A stretch of 49,271 bases of DNA from the NCBI RefSeq assembly GCF_018780075.1, contig NZ_JADMKB010000040.1, forward strand, positions 1 through 49,271, written 5' to 3'. Below are positions 1 to 10,201 of the stretch, piece by piece. Made by a program: the position numbers and the translations under genes. Source of the stretch: Hydrogenophaga sp. (GTDB taxonomy: Bacteria; Pseudomonadota; Gammaproteobacteria; Burkholderiales; Burkholderiaceae_C). Numbering within the stretch: position 1 is the first letter of the stretch; each line of letters begins with the position of its first letter. The notes under the pieces are model-generated. The model made no database searches. It had not been told where the DNA came from and worked only from the letters and a program-made list of their open reading frames with translations.

Positions 1-449
1 GCCTCGATGCTGTCTTCCAGCCGCACGCCGTTGGGGTAGATGTAGAGGTGGTCGCTGCTGGTGGTGCAGCCCGAGAGCAGCAGCTCCGCCATCGCCACCT
101 GGGTCGAGACCTGCACCATCTCGGGCGTGAGCCCGGCCCAGATCGGGTACAGCCCGCGCAGCCAGCTGAACAGCTCGGCGTCCTGCACGCCGGGAATGGC
201 GCGCGTGAGGCTCTGGTACATGTGGTGGTGCGTGTTCACCAGGCCGGGCGTGACGAGGTGGCCGCGCGCGTCGATGGTCTCAACGGCCGATTCGAGCAGC
301 GCGCGCGGCAGCTCGGCGGTCGGGCCGATCCACTCGATCACGTGGTCGCGCACGAACAGCGACGCGTCTTTCAGCTCGCGCCCTTGCGCCGGGTCGGCGT
401 GGTCGAAAGTGGCGATGCAGGTGGCGTGGTGGATCAGCAGGGTGTTCAT
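1..449 (-). CDS. 8-oxoguanine deaminase-like amidohydrolase (N-terminal part)
   Basis: Partial gene running off the left edge; 149 N-terminal residues are visible. The protein begins MNTLLIHHATCIATFD and carries the amidohydrolase metal-binding HxH in NTHHHMYQSLTRAIP, followed by the AELLLSGCTTSSDH stretch typical of the ATZ/TRZ-type cytosine/guanine deaminase group. Within that group the HMYQSLTRA sequence is characteristic of 8-oxoguanine deaminase, often mislabelled hydroxyatrazine hydrolase. It would deaminate 8-oxoguanine to urate in the cytoplasm. It lies next to genes that use glyoxylate, a later product of urate and allantoin breakdown. The catalytic C-terminal half is outside the window, so the exact substrate is inferred. 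Confidence 0.8.
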   Translation of the reverse strand, partial: MNTLLIHHATCIATFDHADPAQGRELKDASLFVRDHVIEWIGPTAELPRALLESAVETIDARGHLVTPGLVNTHHHMYQSLTRAIPGVQDAELFSWLRGLYPIWAGLTPEMVQVSTQVAMAELLLSGCTTSSDHLYIYPNGVRLEDSIE

Positions 450-487
450 GGTCAATCTCGGAGGAGGGGCATTCAAGGTCAGAACAT

Positions 488-560
488 CGCGGAACCGGCT
501 TTGCCAGGCTGCTGATGTTGCCCCCTTGAGGGGGTGACGCGAAGCGGCGCGGGGGTGTTC
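488..560 (+). repeat. dispersed intergenic repeat, copy 1
   Basis: Contains GCGGAACCGGCTTTGCCAGG, then TTGCCCCCTTGAGGGGGTGA, then GCGAAGCGGCGCGGGGGTG. The CCCCCTTGAGGGGG core is an inverted repeat. The unit sits between the convergent-side end of the LysR gene and the deaminase start, and matches the copies at 5109 (reverse) and 47986 (same strand). Confidence 0.7.
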
Positions 561-1466
561 TTATTTCAACCAGTAATTGGGCTTGGCGTACGTCTTTTTC
601 AGGTGCTCGATGAAAAACCGCACCTTGGCCGGCAGGTGCCGCTGCTGTGGGTACACGGCCAGGATGTCGTAGGCGGGCAGGGCGAACTGATTCAGCACGG
701 TCACCAGCTCGCCGCGCTGCAGCTGCGCCTGGATCTCCCAGGTGCTGCGCCAGCCCAGGCCCATGCCTTCGCTCACCCAGCGGTGCAGCAGCTCGCCGTC
801 GTTGCAGTCCAGGTTGCCATCCACGCGCACAGTCACCGTTTTGCCGTCCTGCTGGAAATACCAGCCGCGTTGCTGACCCCCTTGCAAGTTGAAGGCCAGG
901 CAGTTGTGGTGCTTGAGGTCGTCCAGCGTCTGCGGCTTGCCGTGTTTGCGGAAGTAGGCCGGCGTGCCGCAGACCACGCGCTGGTTGGTGGCCAGCTTGA
1001 TCGCCACGAAGTTCGGGTCGATCACGCCGCCGATGCGCAGGCCCAGGTCGTAGCCATCGCGCACCAGGTCCACCACGCGGTCGGTCAGGTTGAACGAGAG
1101 CTTCACCGCCGGGTTGGCCTTCAGGAACGCGGCCGCGTGCGGCGCCACGTGCAGCCGGCCGAACGCCGCTGGCGCTGACACCACCAAGTGGCCGCTGGCG
1201 CTGTGCTTCTGGGCCGACACCGTGGCCTCGGCCTGCGCCCACTGCGCCAGCAGCGCTCGGCATTCGTCAAGGAAGCTCGCGCCCTGTTCGGTCAGCGCCA
1301 GCCGCCGTGTGGAGCGGTGAATCAGCAAGGTGCCCAGGCGCTTCTCCAGCGCGTCGATGCGCCGGCCCATCATCACGGGGGTGATGCCCGCGTGCAGCGC
1401 GGCCGCGGCCAGGCTGCCGTGTTCCATCACCTGCACGAAGGCTTCGATTTCCTTGTATCGGTCCAT
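561..1466 (-). CDS. LysR-family transcriptional regulator
   Basis: 301 residues, the usual LysR length. The N-terminal winged helix-turn-helix is evident ([20 protein letters not shown], then [41 protein letters not shown] at about residues 1-60), followed by the periplasmic-binding-like effector domain ([17 protein letters not shown] onward). It is transcribed away from gcl, 125 bp apart, the classical arrangement for a LysR protein that controls the divergent operon. The inferred role is glyoxylate-responsive control of gcl-hyi-glxR; the effector cannot be read from sequence. Confidence 0.92.
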   Translation of the reverse strand: MDRYKEIEAFVQVMEHGSLAAAALHAGITPVMMGRRIDALEKRLGTLLIHRSTRRLALTEQGASFLDECRALLAQWAQAEATVSAQKHSASGHLVVSAPAAFGRLHVAPHAAAFLKANPAVKLSFNLTDRVVDLVRDGYDLGLRIGGVIDPNFVAIKLATNQRVVCGTPAYFRKHGKPQTLDDLKHHNCLAFNLQGGQQRGWYFQQDGKTVTVRVDGNLDCNDGELLHRWVSEGMGLGWRSTWEIQAQLQRGELVTVLNQFALPAYDILAVYPQQRHLPAKVRFFIEHLKKTYAKPNYWLK

Positions 1467-1491
1467 GGGCGCATGTTATCCGCGGGATTGC

Positions 1492-1504
1492 ATACCTGGA
1501 GTAT
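1492..1504. promoter_or_regulatory. candidate LysR operator between LysR gene and gcl
   Basis: ATACCTGGAGTAT is an interrupted palindrome (ATAC-N5-GTAT) lying 26 bp from the LysR start and 88 bp from the gcl start. LysR proteins commonly bind short dyads of about this size in divergent promoters. No promoter hexamers of good quality could be fixed nearby. Confidence 0.4.
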
Positions 1505-1591
1505 CGAATCAAAGTACCCCCAGTGGCATTCTCAAAACGCTATGCGCTCCATAGCATCGGCTCCAGTGATTCAATTTATCTGGAGACAGAC

Positions 1592-3382
1592 ATGCCGAAG
1601 ATGAAAGCCGCGATGGCCGCCGTGCTCGTGATGGAAAAGGAAGGCATCACCCAGGCCTTCGGTGTACCCGGTGCCGCCATCAACCCGCTCTACGCGCAGC
1701 TGCGCGAGCGCCAGACGATTGCCCATGTGCTGGCGCGCCATGTGGAAGGCGCCTCGCACATGGCCGAGGGCTACACGCGGGCACGGGCCGGCAACATCGG
1801 GGTCTGCATCGGCACCAGCGGCCCGGCCGGCACCGACATGATCACTGGCCTGTATTCGGCCAGCGCCGATTCGATACCGATCCTCTGCATCACCGGCCAG
1901 GCGCCGCGCGCCCGGCTCTACAAGGAAGACTTTCAGGCGGTGGACATCGAGGCCATCAGCAAGCCGGTCACCAAATGGAGCGTGACGGTGCGCGAGCCGG
2001 CGCTGGTGCCCCGCGTGTTCCAGCAGGCCTTTCACCTCATGCGCTCGGGTCGCCCCGGCCCGGTGCTGATCGACCTGCCGATCGACGTGCAGATGGCCGA
2101 GATCGAGTTCGACATCGACACCTACGAGCCGCTGCCGGTCTACAAGCCCGCCGCCACGCGCAGGCAGATCGAGCGCGCGCTGGACATGCTGGCTGCATCG
2201 AGCAAGCCGCTGATCGTCGCCGGTGGCGGCATCATCAACGCCGACGCGTCCGACCTGCTGGTGGAGCTGGCCGAACTCACCGGCGTGCCGGTGATCCCCA
2301 CGCTCATGGCCTGGGGTGCGATCCCTGACGACCACCCGCTCATGGCCGGCATGTGCGGCCTGCAGACCAGCCACCGCTACGGCAACGCGACCATGCTCGC
2401 AAGTGACTTCGTGCTCGGCATCGGCAACCGCTGGGCGAACCGCCACACCGGCTCGGTCGAGGTCTACACGCAAGGGCGCAGCTTCGTGCACGTGGACATC
2501 GAGCCCACCCAGATCGGCCGCGTGTTCAACCCGGATCTCGGCATCGTGTCCGACGCCAAGATCGCGCTGGAACTGTTCGTGCAGGTGGCGCGCGAGCGCC
2601 AGGCCGCCAACGCTTTGAAGGACTTCAGCACTTGGGCCGCGCGCTGCGCCGAGCGCAAGAAACTCATGCAGCGCAAGACCCATTTCGACAACGTGCCCAT
2701 CAAGCCGCAGCGCGTCTACGAAGAGATGAACGCCGCCTTTGGCCGCGACACGGTCTATGTCTCCACCATCGGCCTGTCCCAGATCGCCGGCGCGCAGTTC
2801 CTGCACGTGTACGGCCCGCGCCAGTGGATCAACTGCGGCCAGGCCGGCCCGCTGGGCTGGACCATTCCCGCCGCGCTCGGCGTGGCCGCTGCGGACCCGA
2901 CCAGGACCGTGGTCGGCCTCTCGGGTGACTACGACTTCCAGTTCCTCGTGGAAGAGCTGGCGGTCGGTGCGCAGTTCCGCATTCCCTATGTGCAGGTGCT
3001 GGTGAACAACAGCTACCTCGGCCTGATCCGCCAGAGCCAGCGCGGCTTCGAGATGGACTACTGCGTGCAGCTCGCGTTCGAGAACCAGAACGTTCAGGAT
3101 GCCACGCTCAAGGGCTACGGCGTGGACCACCAGGCCGTGGTCGAGGGCCTGGGTTGCAAGGCGCTGCGGGTGACCGACCCATCGAAGATCCAGGCGGCCC
3201 TGCGCGAGGCCCAGACCATGGCGCGCCAGTTCGGTGTGCCGGTGGTGGTGGAGGTGATCCTGGAGAAAGTGACCAACATCGCCATGGGCACCGAGATCAA
3301 CGCGATCAACGAGTTTGAAGACATTGAATGCCTGCATCCCGAGGGCCGTGAAGGCCTCATCGCAGCAGGTCTGCTGGAATGA
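1592..3382 (+). CDS. gcl: glyoxylate carboligase (tartronate-semialdehyde synthase)
   Basis: 596 residues; condenses two glyoxylate into tartronate semialdehyde plus CO2 using ThDP and FAD. The start [18 protein letters not shown] is chosen because GGAGA lies just upstream and the length then matches the 593-residue E. coli enzyme. The Gcl hallmark is present: in [16 protein letters not shown] the ThDP-activating glutamate of the family is replaced by valine, here Val51, the same position as in E. coli. The ThDP-binding [17 protein letters not shown] region and the [15 protein letters not shown] segment are at about residues 450-480. First gene of an operon with hyi (17 bp gap) and glxR. Confidence 0.97.
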   Translation: MPKMKAAMAAVLVMEKEGITQAFGVPGAAINPLYAQLRERQTIAHVLARHVEGASHMAEGYTRARAGNIGVCIGTSGPAGTDMITGLYSASADSIPILCITGQAPRARLYKEDFQAVDIEAISKPVTKWSVTVREPALVPRVFQQAFHLMRSGRPGPVLIDLPIDVQMAEIEFDIDTYEPLPVYKPAATRRQIERALDMLAASSKPLIVAGGGIINADASDLLVELAELTGVPVIPTLMAWGAIPDDHPLMAGMCGLQTSHRYGNATMLASDFVLGIGNRWANRHTGSVEVYTQGRSFVHVDIEPTQIGRVFNPDLGIVSDAKIALELFVQVARERQAANALKDFSTWAARCAERKKLMQRKTHFDNVPIKPQRVYEEMNAAFGRDTVYVSTIGLSQIAGAQFLHVYGPRQWINCGQAGPLGWTIPAALGVAAADPTRTVVGLSGDYDFQFLVEELAVGAQFRIPYVQVLVNNSYLGLIRQSQRGFEMDYCVQLAFENQNVQDATLKGYGVDHQAVVEGLGCKALRVTDPSKIQAALREAQTMARQFGVPVVVEVILEKVTNIAMGTEINAINEFEDIECLHPEGREGLIAAGLLE

Positions 3383-3399
3383 ACTGAAAGAGAAAGAAC

Positions 3400-4197
3400 A
3401 TGCCCCGCTTCGCCGCCAACCTCTCCATGCTCTGGAACGAGCTGCCGTTCCTCGACCGTTTTGAAGCCGCTGCCAAAGCCGGATTCAAGGCCGTGGAGTT
3501 CCTGTTCCCCTACGACTTCCCGGCCGAGACCATCGCGCAACTGCTGAAGCAGCACCGGCTGGAATTGGTGCTGCACAACCTGCCGCCCGGCGACTGGGCC
3601 GCGGGCGAGCGCGGCATGGCCTGCATCCCGGGGCGCGAAGAAGAGTTCCGCGCCGGCGTGGCCCAGGCCGCCGAATACGCGCCGGTGATCGGTGTGCAGC
3701 GCTGGCACTGCATGGCCGGCCTCATGCCCGCGGGTGTGAGCGAGGCGCAGGCGCGTGCCACCTGGGTGGGCAATGTGCGCTTTGCTGCGGCCGAGGCGAA
3801 GAAGCTCGGTCTGCCGCTGCTGATCGAGCCCATCAACACCTTCGACATGCCGGGCTACTTCGTCCACCGCCCGCGCCAGGCCATCGCGCTGATGGACGAG
3901 GTCGGCGCCGACAACGTGTTCCTTCAGTACGACATCTACCACGCGCAGCGCATGGAAGGCGAGCTGTGCAACACCATCAAGGACCTGCTGCCGCGCATCG
4001 CCCACCTGCAGCTGGCCGACACGCCCGGGCGCCATGAACCGGGCACCGGCCAGATCCACCACCGCAACCTGTTTCACCACATCGATGCGCTGGGCTACAC
4101 CGGCTGGATCGGCTGCGAATACAAGCCCAAAGACGCCACCCCCGGTGGGACAGACCGGGGACTCGGCTGGATCGCCGCGCATGGACAGACGCTGTAG
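3400..4197 (+). CDS. hyi: hydroxypyruvate isomerase
   Basis: 265 residues, xylose-isomerase-like TIM barrel; interconverts hydroxypyruvate and tartronate semialdehyde. The start MPRFAANLSMLWNELPFLDR is typical of Hyi. The acidic metal/catalytic positions are visible in PLLIEPINTFDMPGYF and in YTGWIGCEYKP near the C-terminus. The C-terminal TDRGLGWIAAHGQTL is slightly longer than the 258-residue E. coli protein. It sits between gcl and glxR with short gaps (17 and 23 bp), so it is almost certainly co-transcribed with them. Confidence 0.95.
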   Translation: MPRFAANLSMLWNELPFLDRFEAAAKAGFKAVEFLFPYDFPAETIAQLLKQHRLELVLHNLPPGDWAAGERGMACIPGREEEFRAGVAQAAEYAPVIGVQRWHCMAGLMPAGVSEAQARATWVGNVRFAAAEAKKLGLPLLIEPINTFDMPGYFVHRPRQAIALMDEVGADNVFLQYDIYHAQRMEGELCNTIKDLLPRIAHLQLADTPGRHEPGTGQIHHRNLFHHIDALGYTGWIGCEYKPKDATPGGTDRGLGWIAAHGQTL

Positions 4198-4220
4198 ACA
4201 AAAACACAAGGAGATACCAC

Positions 4221-5105
4221 ATGACCAAGATCGGCTTCATCGGCCTGGGCATCATGGGCACGCCCATGGCGCTGAACCTCATCCAGGCGGGGCACCAGCT
4301 GTTCGTCAGCAGCCGCGGCAAGATCCCGGTTCAGCTGGCGGAGCAGGGCGCCACCCTGTGCACCAACGCCACCGAAGTGGCCAAGCGCGCGGACGTGATC
4401 ATCACCATGGTGCCCGACACGCCCCACGTGCAGGACGTGCTGTTCGGCGAAACCGGCGTGGCCAAGGGCCTGTCGGCGGGGAAGGTGGTGGTGGACATGA
4501 GCTCCATCAGCCCCATGGCCACCAAAGGTTTCGCAAGACAGATCAACGCGCTGGGCTGCGACTACCTGGACGCGCCGGTCAGCGGTGGCGAGGTGGGCGC
4601 CAAGGCCGGCAGCCTGACCATCATGGTGGGTGGGCCGGAGGCGGCCTTTGAGCGCGTCAGGCCGCTGTTCGAAGCCATGGGCCAGAACATCACCCTGGTG
4701 GGTGGCAACGGCGACGGCCAGACCACCAAGGTGGCCAACCAGATCATCGTGGCGCTCAACATCGAGGCCGTGGCCGAGGCCCTGCTGTTCGCCAGCAAGG
4801 CCGGTGCCGACCCGGCCAAGGTGCGCCAGGCGCTGATGGGCGGCTTCGCAGCCAGCCGCATCCTGGAGGTGCATGGCGAGCGCATGGTGAAGCGCACGTT
4901 CAACCCCGGCTTTCGCATCGAGCTGCACCAGAAGGACCTGAACCTGGCGCTGCAGGGCGCGAAGGAGCTGGGCGTGAGCCTGCCGAACACCGCCAGCGCG
5001 GCGCAGCTGATGCAGAGCTGTGCGGCCCATGGCTGGGCGGGCCTGGACCATTCGGCGCTGTGCCGCAGCCTGGAGCTCATGGCGGGCCATGAGATCGCGG
5101 GATAG
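4221..5105 (+). CDS. glxR: 2-hydroxy-3-oxopropionate (tartronate semialdehyde) reductase
   Basis: 294 residues, beta-hydroxyacid dehydrogenase family; reduces tartronate semialdehyde to D-glycerate with NAD(P)H. The Rossmann motif GFIGLGIMGTPMALNL is at residues 5-20, the substrate-binding DAPVSGGEVGA at 118-128, and the catalytic lysine in GQTTKVANQI is Lys170. A strong AAGGAG lies upstream of the start. It completes the gcl-hyi-glxR glyoxylate module and is followed by an intergenic repeat that may mark the end of the operon. Confidence 0.96.
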   Translation: MTKIGFIGLGIMGTPMALNLIQAGHQLFVSSRGKIPVQLAEQGATLCTNATEVAKRADVIITMVPDTPHVQDVLFGETGVAKGLSAGKVVVDMSSISPMATKGFARQINALGCDYLDAPVSGGEVGAKAGSLTIMVGGPEAAFERVRPLFEAMGQNITLVGGNGDGQTTKVANQIIVALNIEAVAEALLFASKAGADPAKVRQALMGGFAASRILEVHGERMVKRTFNPGFRIELHQKDLNLALQGAKELGVSLPNTASAAQLMQSCAAHGWAGLDHSALCRSLELMAGHEIAG

Positions 5106-5108
5106 GCA

Positions 5109-5180
5109 TCCCCCCGCCGCGCTTCGCGCGACCCACCAGGGGGCAACACCAGCGGCCCGGCAAGCCGGTTCCGCGGTGTT
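5109..5180 (-). repeat. dispersed intergenic repeat, copy 2
   Basis: Reverse-strand version of the copy at 488: CCCCCGCCGCGCTTCGCGCG, then CCAGGGGGCAACACCAGCGG, then CGGCAAGCCGGTTCCGCGG. It fills the gap between glxR and the glycerate kinase gene, directly after the glxR stop codon. Confidence 0.7.
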
Positions 5181-5225
5181 CTGTAACGAAGGCACTTCTC
5201 GCCGATGTATCGCTAGACTGCCGCC

Positions 5226-6548
<1,323 letters not shown>

Positions 6549-6551
6549 GTG

Positions 6552-6730
6552 GAACACCCCCGCCGCGCTGCGCGCGACCCCCTGAAGGGGGCTGAGGGCC
6601 GCGGCTCCAAGCCTGCCTGCGCAGGCTTGGACAGCCCGAAGAAGCCTCGCCTCTGGCGAGGCTGCGGCCTGCAAGGCGCACTGGCCGTCCGGCAGAGCCG
6701 GCCCGGCGGTGCCCTGAGCGGGTGCCGTGC
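6552..6730 (+). repeat. dispersed intergenic repeat, copy 3, with hairpin array
   Basis: Occupies most of the 318-bp gene-free stretch after ttuD. It begins with CCCCCGCCGCGCTGCGCGCG and CCCCCTGAAGGGGG, then has two perfect hairpins, CCAAGCCTGC-CTGC-GCAGGCTTGG (6607-6630) and GCCTCGCC-TCT-GGCGAGGC (6644-6662), and ends with CACTGGCCGTCCGGCAGAGC and CGGCCCGGCGGTGCCCTG, which recurs at 10100 and, inverted, at 28575. No reading frame here looks coding. Confidence 0.65.
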
Positions 6731-6820
6731 AGGCGCTGGGGCGGCGCTCCGGCCCCATGGGACCGGCGCGGTTTTGCATGCACAACCGCCTGAGCGGCTG
6801 AAGTGGGGTTTCGGATGCGC

Positions 6821-6858
6821 GTTTGTGCATGGTATGTTTCTTGTTTGTGCACGATATG
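6821..6858 (+). promoter_or_regulatory. doubled operator upstream of the DeoR gene
   Basis: Two direct repeats, GTTTGTGCATGGTATG (6821-6836) and GTTTGTGCACGATATG (6843-6858), match at 14 of 16 positions with a 22-bp period, that is on the same face of the helix. They end 8 bp before the DeoR start. DeoR-family repressors typically bind such repeats and repress their own gene, so autoregulation is the natural reading. Confidence 0.6.
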
Positions 6859-6866
6859 ATCCGCCC

Positions 6867-7643
6867 ATGCACACCGACATACCGCTCCAGCGCCGCGACC
6901 TGATCGCCGGGCGCCTGGCCCAGGGCCAGACCGTGGTGGCCGCGGCGCTGGCCGCCGAATTCCAGGTGTCGGAAGACGCCATCCGGCGCGACCTGCGCGC
7001 GCTGGCGGCCGAGGGGCGCTGCCGCCGCGTCTACGGCGGGGCGCTGCCGCCCCTGCCCGGCGCCACCCCGATGGCGGTGCGCATGGACGAAGGCCGCGAG
7101 CGCAAGGCCGCGCTGGCGCGGGCGGCGGTCGAGACCATCGAACCCGGCGAGTTCCTGTTTCTCGACAGCAGCAGCACCAACCTGGCGCTCGCCGCCGGCC
7201 TGCCCGAGGACCACGCGCTCACGGTGGCCACCAACTCGGTGGACATCGCCGCCACGCTGCTGCGCCGCCAGGACGTGCAGCTCCTCATGGTCGGCGGCTC
7301 GGTGGACCCGCTGGTGGGCGGCTGCATCGACGCCACCGCCGTGCTGGCCGTGGGCCAGATGAACATCCAGCGCTGCTTCCTCGGCGCCTGCGGGGTCACG
7401 GTCGATGGCGGGGTCTGCACCGTCGATGCCGCCGACGCCGCCTTCAAGCGCGCCCTGCGCGCGGCCAGCCGCCGTTGCGTGGCCATGGCCACCAACGACA
7501 AGCTGGGCCTGCAGCTGCCGCACCGGGTCACGCCTGTCCGCGAGCTCGATCACCTGGTGGTCGAACACGACGCCGATTTCGCGACCCTCAAGGCCCTCGC
7601 GAAGCAGGGCACGCAGATCCTCAAGGCCGCCCGCCCGCGCTGA
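6867..7643 (+). CDS. DeoR-family transcriptional regulator
   Basis: 258 residues from the ATG reading MHTDIPLQRRDLIAGRLAQG. The DNA-binding helix-turn-helix covers about residues 8-58 (VAAALAAEFQVSEDAIRRDL, then EGRCRRVYGGALPP). The C-terminal DeoR sensor domain carries the family landmarks FLDSSSTNLALAAGLP and LMVGGSVDPLVGGCID, and the phosphosugar-isomerase-like fold is expected there. This start is chosen because the frame upstream crosses intergenic repeats and the operator. Targets could be the glycerate kinase, itself, or the downstream oxidoreductase operon; context alone does not decide. Confidence 0.92.
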   Translation: MHTDIPLQRRDLIAGRLAQGQTVVAAALAAEFQVSEDAIRRDLRALAAEGRCRRVYGGALPPLPGATPMAVRMDEGRERKAALARAAVETIEPGEFLFLDSSSTNLALAAGLPEDHALTVATNSVDIAATLLRRQDVQLLMVGGSVDPLVGGCIDATAVLAVGQMNIQRCFLGACGVTVDGGVCTVDAADAAFKRALRAASRRCVAMATNDKLGLQLPHRVTPVRELDHLVVEHDADFATLKALAKQGTQILKAARPR

Positions 7644-7719
7644 CGCGGCCTCGCGCCGCGCGGTGCCGCCGGGCGACCTCCGGGCCGTGACCAAGGGTTT
7701 GCCCGGTATGTAATCCGCT

Positions 7720-7736
7720 ATCACCACAAGCGTGAT
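7720..7736. promoter_or_regulatory. inverted repeat upstream of the GMC oxidoreductase operon
   Basis: ATCAC-N7-GTGAT is a perfect 5-bp dyad 72 bp before the first start codon of the operon. Just upstream, GTTTGCCCGGTATGT (7697-7711) resembles half of the DeoR operator at 6821 but with two bases fewer in the middle. Both are candidate regulatory sites only. Confidence 0.3.
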
Positions 7737-7808
7737 GTTTTGCTCAACACTGGGGTTCCCCACACGCACCGGAACGGTCCGGGCCACAAGAACCCCTTGG
7801 AGACAAAC

Positions 7809-8438
7809 ATGCGCGTCATTCCCATTGCAGACCCCGCGTCTGCGGCCGCCGGTTGCGGCGAAGAGAGCGGCGAAGTCCGCAAAGTGAACCTGCCTCTGGC
7901 GCGGCGGGATTTCCTCAAAGGCTCCGGCCTGCTGTTCGGCACGCTCGCCACCGGCAGCCTGCTGGCCGGCCTGGCCCCCAGCACCGCCTGGGCGCTCGAA
8001 CTCAAGAAGCTCAGCGCCGCCGAAGGCAGCGCGCTCATGGCCATGGGCCGCGTGCTCTACCCGCACGAGAAGCTGCCCGATGCGGTCTACGCGCTGCTCG
8101 CCAAAGACCTCGACGGCAAGGCCGCGGGCGACGCGGGCGCGGCCAAGCTGCTGGCCGACGGCATCGCCTGGCTCAACCAATCGGCCGGTGGCAACTTCGC
8201 CAAGGCCCGCGCGGCGCGGCGCCTGGAGACCGTGCGCGGCATGGAAGGCACGGCCTTCTTCAACACCGTGCGCGGCCAGTGCGTCACCTCGCTCTACGAC
8301 AACGACATGGCCTACGCCGTGTTCGGTTACCCGGGCTCGGCCTGGGAAAAGGGCGGCTACATCACCCGCGGGTTTCAGGACCTCAAGTGGTTGCCCGCCC
8401 CCAGCAAAGAAGCCAGCCCGCCGCCCTACATGGGCTGA
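7809..8438 (+). CDS. Tat-exported small subunit of a GMC dehydrogenase (gluconate 2-dehydrogenase subunit 3 family)
   Basis: 209 residues from an ATG preceded by GGAGA. A twin-arginine motif, LARRDFLKGSGLLFG, at about residues 32-46 is followed by a hydrophobic stretch and a cleavage-like AWA, so the folded protein is expected to be exported by Tat. The rest resembles the gluconate 2-dehydrogenase gamma subunit, which carries its flavoprotein partner across the membrane. The GMC flavoprotein gene follows 44 bp downstream and has no signal peptide of its own, which fits hitch-hiker export. Confidence 0.82.
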   Translation: MRVIPIADPASAAAGCGEESGEVRKVNLPLARRDFLKGSGLLFGTLATGSLLAGLAPSTAWALELKKLSAAEGSALMAMGRVLYPHEKLPDAVYALLAKDLDGKAAGDAGAAKLLADGIAWLNQSAGGNFAKARAARRLETVRGMEGTAFFNTVRGQCVTSLYDNDMAYAVFGYPGSAWEKGGYITRGFQDLKWLPAPSKEASPPPYMG

Positions 8439-8482
8439 TGTGGCGCTTCCATTGAACCGAACCCAACCGAACAGAGGCAGAC

Positions 8483-10051
8483 ATGGCGAAATTTGACTTT
8501 TCCGACGACTCCGTGGTCGTCATCATCGGCTCGGGGGCCGGCGGCGGCACCCTGGCCAACGAGCTGTGCCAGAAGGGCATCAAGGTCGTGACGCTGGAGG
8601 CCGGTGCCCTGCAGTCGCAGGCCAGCTTCATCAACGACGAGTGGAAGTCGTTCGTGCAGCTCGCCTGGCTCGACGCGCGCACCACCTCGGGCTCCTGGCG
8701 CGTGGCCAAGGACTTCTCGGGCCTGCCGGCCTGGATCTGCAAGACCGTGGGCGGTACCACCACCCACTGGGCCGGCGCCTCGCTGCGCTTCCAGGAACAC
8801 GAGTTCCGCGCCAAAACCACCTACGGCGAGATCAAAGGCACCAGCCTGCTGGACTGGCCGATCACGCTGAAAGACCTGGAGCCCTACTACGCCAAGGCCG
8901 AAAACAAGATGGGCGTGACCCGCACCAACGGCATCCCCGGACTGCCCGGCAACAACAACTTCAAGGTGATGTACAACGGCGCCAGCAAGCTCGGCTACAA
9001 GGAGTTGCACACCGGCAACATGGCCATCAACAGCCAGCCGCGCGACGGCCGCGGGCGCTGCATGCAGCTGGGCTTCTGTTTCCAGGGCTGCAAGAGCGGC
9101 GCCAAGTGGTCCACGCTGTACACCGAGATCCCCAAGGCCGAGGCCACCGGCAACTTCGAACTGCGCACCCAGGCCCACGTGACGCGCATCGAACACAACG
9201 CCGCCGGCAAGGTGACGGGCGTGGTCTACATGGACAAGGACGGCAAGGAACAGCGCCAGAAAGCCCGCATCGTCTGCGTGGCCGGCAACTCCATCGAGAC
9301 ACCGCGCCTGCTGCTGCTCTCGGCCTCCAACCAGTTCAAGGACGGCCTGGCCAACTCGGCCGGCCACGTGGGCCGCCACTACATGCGCCACATGACCGGC
9401 TCGGTCTACGCCGCCTTCAAAAACCCGGTGCACATGTACCGCGGCACCACCATGGCCGGCATCGTGCGCGACGAAGCGGCGCACAACCCGGCGCGCGGTT
9501 TCGTGGGCGGCTACGAGCTGGAAACGCTGTCGCTGGGCATCCCGTTCATGGCCGCGTTCCTCAACCCGGGTGGCTGGGGATCGGACTTCACCTGGTGGAT
9601 GGACCGCTACACGAACCTCGCGGGCATGTGGCTGGTGGGCGAAGACATGCCGCGCGAGACCAACCGCGTCACGCTCAACACCAACGTGAAAGACCAGTAC
9701 GGCAATTACGCGCCCAACGTGCATTTCGACGACCACGAGAATGACATCGCCATGCGCAACCACGCGTTCACGCAGGGCGAGCGGGTCTACGAAGCGGCCG
9801 GCGCCATCCGCACCTTCCGCACGCCGCCGTACCCGAGCACGCACAACATGGGCACCAGCCGCATGAGCGCGCGCCCGCAGGACGGCGTGGTCAACAAGTG
9901 GGGGCAGACGCACGACATCCCCAACCTGTTCATCAGCGACGGCAGCCAGTTCACCACCGGCGGCGCCGAAAACCCCACGCTCACCATTGTCACCCTCGCC
10001 ATCCGCCAGGCCGACCACATTGCCGAGCAGATGATGCAGCGGGCGATCTGA
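8483..10051 (+). CDS. GMC-family FAD-dependent oxidoreductase
   Basis: 522 residues. The FAD-binding dinucleotide motif VVIIGSGAGGGTLANEL is at about residues 11-27, and the GMC C-terminal part contains PSTHNMGTSRM with the candidate active-site histidine and the closing ENPTLTIVTLAIRQADHI. A cysteine cluster, RGRCMQLGFCFQGCKSGAKW, lies in the middle as in the large subunits of membrane-linked sugar and gluconate dehydrogenases. The likely role is oxidation of a sugar or alcohol in the periplasm, exported with the Tat-bearing small subunit encoded upstream. Substrate unknown. Confidence 0.88.
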   Translation: MAKFDFSDDSVVVIIGSGAGGGTLANELCQKGIKVVTLEAGALQSQASFINDEWKSFVQLAWLDARTTSGSWRVAKDFSGLPAWICKTVGGTTTHWAGASLRFQEHEFRAKTTYGEIKGTSLLDWPITLKDLEPYYAKAENKMGVTRTNGIPGLPGNNNFKVMYNGASKLGYKELHTGNMAINSQPRDGRGRCMQLGFCFQGCKSGAKWSTLYTEIPKAEATGNFELRTQAHVTRIEHNAAGKVTGVVYMDKDGKEQRQKARIVCVAGNSIETPRLLLLSASNQFKDGLANSAGHVGRHYMRHMTGSVYAAFKNPVHMYRGTTMAGIVRDEAAHNPARGFVGGYELETLSLGIPFMAAFLNPGGWGSDFTWWMDRYTNLAGMWLVGEDMPRETNRVTLNTNVKDQYGNYAPNVHFDDHENDIAMRNHAFTQGERVYEAAGAIRTFRTPPYPSTHNMGTSRMSARPQDGVVNKWGQTHDIPNLFISDGSQFTTGGAENPTLTIVTLAIRQADHIAEQMMQRAI

Positions 10052-10055
10052 AGTG

Positions 10056-10140
10056 AACCCCCCGCGCCGCTTCGCGTCACCCCCCTCAAGGGGGACGGCA
10101 CTGGCCGTCTGGCAAAGCCGGCCCGGCGGTACCCCTGGGC
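10056..10140 (+). repeat. dispersed intergenic repeat, copy 4
   Basis: CCCCCCGCGCCGCTTCGCGT, CCCCCTCAAGGGGG, then GGCACTGGCCGTCTGGCAAA and GCCGGCCCGGCGGTACCCC. It follows the stop codon of the GMC gene and separates it from the ribbon-helix-helix gene. Confidence 0.7.
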
Positions 10141-10201
10141 CATGGACCGTTTCATGCGTTGCGGATGGCGCTCCGGTGCCGTAAAAAATCAGGAGACACC
10201 C

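Noticed and set aside
6607..6662. The two perfect hairpins after ttuD as a CRISPR-like or attachment structure
   Set aside because: The two stems differ in sequence, there are no regular spacers, and they are part of the dispersed intergenic repeat; neither has a T run to be called a terminator.
6549..6866. In-frame N-terminal extension of the DeoR protein back to 6549
   Set aside because: The extension crosses the intergenic repeat and the operator pair; the DeoR domain begins normally at 6867.
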